A DNA stretch of 8,540 nucleotides. Origin: an uncultured Alphaproteobacteria bacterium (lineage in GTDB: Bacteria > Pseudomonadota > Alphaproteobacteria > RF32 > CAG-239). The notes beneath the pieces are model-generated. The model had not been told where the DNA came from. It did not search any database and saw only the letters and a program-made list of their open reading frames with translations. How positions within the stretch are numbered: the stretch's first letter is position 1; each line of letters opens with the position of its first letter. Below are positions 6,799-8,540 of this stretch, piece by piece. Location of the stretch: NCBI GenBank assembly GCA_944392185.1, contig CALXVW010000125.1, positions 1-8,540 of the forward strand. The letters are read 5' to 3'. Both the position numbers and the translations under genes were made by a program.

Positions 6799-7233
6799 AT
6801 GGACATTGAACAACTTGAAAAACTAAGTGAATTGAAAGAAAAAGGCATTATCACAGAAGAAGAATTTGAAGAACAAAAAAAAGATCTTCTATCACCTAAA
6901 CCTACCCACAAAGGAGTAAGCTGGAAGAACATCGGTCTATCATTTTTAATTGCGCTGGCTGTTTCTGTAGTAGAGGTCATCTTGGCTCTTGGGGTCAGTG
7001 CAGATGTTGATAGCTCAGATTTCACAACCGCTATAAATTTATTGAACATTGCTCTCGCCATTGTAATGACAATCGTATCCATCAGACTAAAAACCTCATC
7101 CTACAAAAGCAAGCTTCCGGCATGGGGTGTTTTTCTGGTAATTATAATCTTCGGAAGCCTGGGATTTTGGGTAGCAATGTATGATGTTTTGCAAATCACC
7201 CAAGGTAATGCAGAACCCAAAGAAAATAAGTAA
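6799..7233 (+). CDS. N-terminal SHOCT-domain membrane protein
   Basis: This is a 144-residue protein. Residues 1-30 (IEQLEKLSELKEKGIITEEE and so on) form a SHOCT domain, the short two-helix module usually found at protein C-termini; here it is at the N-terminus. Three predicted transmembrane helices follow at about 47-68, 76-97 and 107-128. SHOCT is thought to mediate oligomerisation or protein contacts, but the function of this protein is unknown. GGAG (6788-6791) precedes the ATG by 7 bases. Only 12 bases separate it from the next gene, which carries the same module at the opposite end, so the two are very likely co-transcribed. Confidence 0.78.
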   Translation: MDIEQLEKLSELKEKGIITEEEFEEQKKDLLSPKPTHKGVSWKNIGLSFLIALAVSVVEVILALGVSADVDSSDFTTAINLLNIALAIVMTIVSIRLKTSSYKSKLPAWGVFLVIIIFGSLGFWVAMYDVLQITQGNAEPKENK

Positions 7234-7245
7234 GAAAGTAGAACT

Positions 7246-7611
7246 ATGGCGTTTCTTTTGTTATATCTCTTATTCTGGGCATGTATCCTTCTTTGGCTGA
7301 TATATGTGCCAATCATGATTGCCAAACGCAGGGGTATCAGTGGCAGTGAATTAACCACAATATCTATTTTAAGCTGGTGCGGAATTTTATTTGTTGGCAT
7401 CACCTGGATAATTGCAATTATCCTAGCCTTGGTTTGGCAACCCAAAAACTGAATAGAAAAAAGAAACTCATCTCAAAAGGCCTCTGCCGCCAAACAACGC
7501 CTGACTGATTTGGAAGTGCTTGAAAAACTCGGCAATTTAAGAGAAAAAGGAGCCATTACAGAAGAGGAATTTCAAAAAGAAAAAGCCATGCTTCTAAAAA
7601 AACAAAAATAA
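7246..7611 (+). CDS. Superinfection-immunity-like membrane protein with C-terminal SHOCT domain, interrupted by an in-frame TGA
   Basis: This is a 121-residue protein if the TGA at codon 69 is read as Trp. Two transmembrane helices (about 3-26 and 39-64) bracket a basic loop AKRRGIS. The ending of the second helix (WCGILFVGITWIIAIILALVW) resembles the Imm_superinfect membrane domain that is common in small bacterial proteins. After the TGA the frame runs on through a polar linker into a SHOCT domain at about 88-117 (LEVLEKLGNLREKGAITEEE), ending at TAA 7609-7611. The two-helix plus SHOCT order is a familiar architecture, so the readthrough product looks like the real gene. With TGA as stop it would be a 68-residue membrane peptide and the SHOCT part would be untranslated. 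The family name does not prove a phage-exclusion role here. Confidence 0.75.
7450..7452 (+). other. In-frame TGA, probably decoded as Trp (codon 69 of the SHOCT gene)
   Basis: The frame reads Q-P-K-N-[TGA]-I-E-K-R-N and stays open for 52 more codons, which encode a recognisable SHOCT domain homologous to that of the gene just upstream. There is no start codon or ribosome binding site that would make the SHOCT part a separate gene. The position falls just after a membrane helix, where an aromatic residue is common. Confidence 0.72.
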
Positions 7612-7612
7612 G

Positions 7613-7644
7613 AATAAAAGCCTAGGATAACCTGGGCTTTTATT
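7613..7644. terminator. Bidirectional terminator between convergent genes
   Basis: A 14-base stem, AATAAAAGCCTAGG against CCTGGGCTTTTATT with a 4-base loop ATAA, has a single G-U wobble. A-rich and T-rich flanks serve both strands. It starts two bases after the SHOCT gene stop and ends two bases before the patatin stop. Its position right after TAA 7611 also supports this codon, not the TGA at 7450, as the true end of the SHOCT gene. Confidence 0.88.
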
Positions 7645-7645
7645 C

Positions 7646-8488
7646 CTAAGCTAGAAATGCTTTTATTTGTTCGATAACATTTTCAGCATCCTTACGCCCC
7701 AAATCGTACATATCTTTAACAATCTCTAAATTGGCTTCCATTTTAGAAATATTGATTTTCTTACTTGGACGCAAAACAAATATTTTTCCCTCTTTCTCCA
7801 AGCGTTCAATCTCATCAAGCTCGCGGTTATACATTTCATGGCGATGAAGAATGGCATTAACAAAATTAGGATATTTACGATAAACCAATTTGGTTAACCA
7901 TTGAAAAGAAGCCGGTTTTTTACGATATCCTTTTGGACGTGTCAAAATAACAACATTTTTATCATATCCCATATTCATAAAAGCTTGGACAGGAATGCTG
8001 TCACAAATTCCACCGTCCAATAGTTTTTTTCCTCCCACTTTAACAATTCTTGACACCACGGGCAAAGAAGCTGAAGCGCGCAAAAAATCAATTTCCGATG
8101 TCATATTATGACACTGAATATACTCAGGCTTACCGGTTTCGACATTAGAACAAACAACATAAAACTTAGTCGATGAACTTTCAAAAGCTTCATTATCAAA
8201 AGGATCCAATTTTTCCGGCAAATCATGATAACAAAATTTAACGTCAACAATATTACCGCTCAAAAGCCAAGAGCGCAAGCTCATAAAACGATAATCATTA
8301 CCATATTCAAGATTATAGCGGATACTTCGTTCGATTTGGCCTGCCACGAAAGAGCAACCATGGATAGCACCGGCAGAAACCCCGATAACCCCGTCAAAAG
8401 AGATACCCTGCTCCATAAAAATATCCAACACACCGGCAGTATAAATTCCGCGCTTGCCACCACCTTCCAAGACCAAACCTTTTTTCAT
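7646..8488 (-). CDS. Patatin-like phospholipase (YjjU/RssA type)
   Basis: This is a 280-residue Ser-Asp dyad hydrolase. The oxyanion loop EGGGKRGIYTAGVLD (8-22), the nucleophile elbow GVSAG (36-40, catalytic Ser38) and DGG (158-160, catalytic Asp158) are all intact. The C-terminal ~110 residues resemble the extra domain of YjjU-like patatins. Members hydrolyse acyl ester bonds of phospholipids, but the in vivo substrate is unknown. No signal peptide is seen, so it is cytoplasmic or peripheral to the membrane. ATG 8488 is preferred over an in-frame ATG five codons upstream at 8503, because GGGAGG (8496-8501) lies within that extension at the right distance before 8488. It ends with TAG, converging on the SHOCT gene. 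Confidence 0.92.
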   Translation of the reverse strand: MKKGLVLEGGGKRGIYTAGVLDIFMEQGISFDGVIGVSAGAIHGCSFVAGQIERSIRYNLEYGNDYRFMSLRSWLLSGNIVDVKFCYHDLPEKLDPFDNEAFESSSTKFYVVCSNVETGKPEYIQCHNMTSEIDFLRASASLPVVSRIVKVGGKKLLDGGICDSIPVQAFMNMGYDKNVVILTRPKGYRKKPASFQWLTKLVYRKYPNFVNAILHRHEMYNRELDEIERLEKEGKIFVLRPSKKINISKMEANLEIVKDMYDLGRKDAENVIEQIKAFLA

Positions 8489-8495
8489 GAACGAA

Positions 8496-8501
8496 CCTCC
8501 C
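8496..8501 (-). promoter_or_regulatory. Strong ribosome binding site that decides the patatin start
   Basis: GGGAGG on the minus strand lies 7 bases before ATG 8488. The alternative ATG at 8503 would have no ribosome binding site and would translate the Shine-Dalgarno itself as Gly-Gly. The remaining bases to 8540 are AT-rich and probably hold the promoter, but no clear hexamer pair was found. Confidence 0.8.
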
Positions 8502-8540
8502 ATAGAACAGATTTTAATACTATAAACACAGGTATATTTT

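Noticed and set aside
6669..7082. Minus-strand 137-codon frame
   Set aside because: It is antisense across the end of one membrane-protein gene and most of the first SHOCT gene, whose coding is clear. Its low-complexity Ser/Thr content is typical of a shadow frame.
7101..7445. Minus-strand 114-codon frame
   Set aside because: It overlaps both SHOCT genes in reverse and has no recognisable domain or ribosome binding site.

Overview
The window looks like a piece of a Gram-negative bacterial chromosome with fairly low GC. SlyX, an MsbA-type exporter, PgpA and an envelope-type glycosyltransferase point to a proteobacterium. A flavin reductase-rubredoxin fusion points to an anaerobic or microaerophilic life. 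An uncultured, host-associated alphaproteobacterium would fit, but this is a guess from gene style and not a measured placement.

Layout. On the minus strand at the left edge lie a flavin reductase-rubredoxin gene that runs off the window (1-638) and slyX (719-922). Diverging from slyX is a PIF1-like DNA helicase with a C-terminal WYL domain (996-2510). Next comes a short inverted piece of a tRNA-Pro sequence, then a minus-strand tRNA-Pro(CGG) with its terminator. A plus-strand block follows: pgpA, an MsbA-like ABC exporter and a glycosyltransferase (2848-6041), which look like one envelope-lipid operon. After a short gap come three small membrane proteins (6123-7611), two of which carry SHOCT domains. 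A bidirectional terminator separates them from a convergent patatin-like phospholipase gene (7646-8488, minus).

The main observation concerns the genetic code. Two unrelated genes each contain one in-frame TGA, and in both the reading frame continues into the expected next part of the protein. In the helicase the TGA sits where relatives carry Trp (YxWE before the QyPL-AWAxTIHKSQG motif), and the essential motifs V and VI lie beyond it. In the second gene the SHOCT domain lies beyond it. All nine visible gene ends use TAA (7) or TAG (2) and none uses TGA. Together this suggests UGA is read as tryptophan (translation table 4 style). About 30 Trp codons in the window are TGG and 2 would be TGA, so the reassignment would be early or rarely used. 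Two independent nonsense mutations or programmed readthrough are the alternatives. A table 11 annotation would break both genes.

No CRISPR array, insertion sequence, rRNA or phage module was seen.
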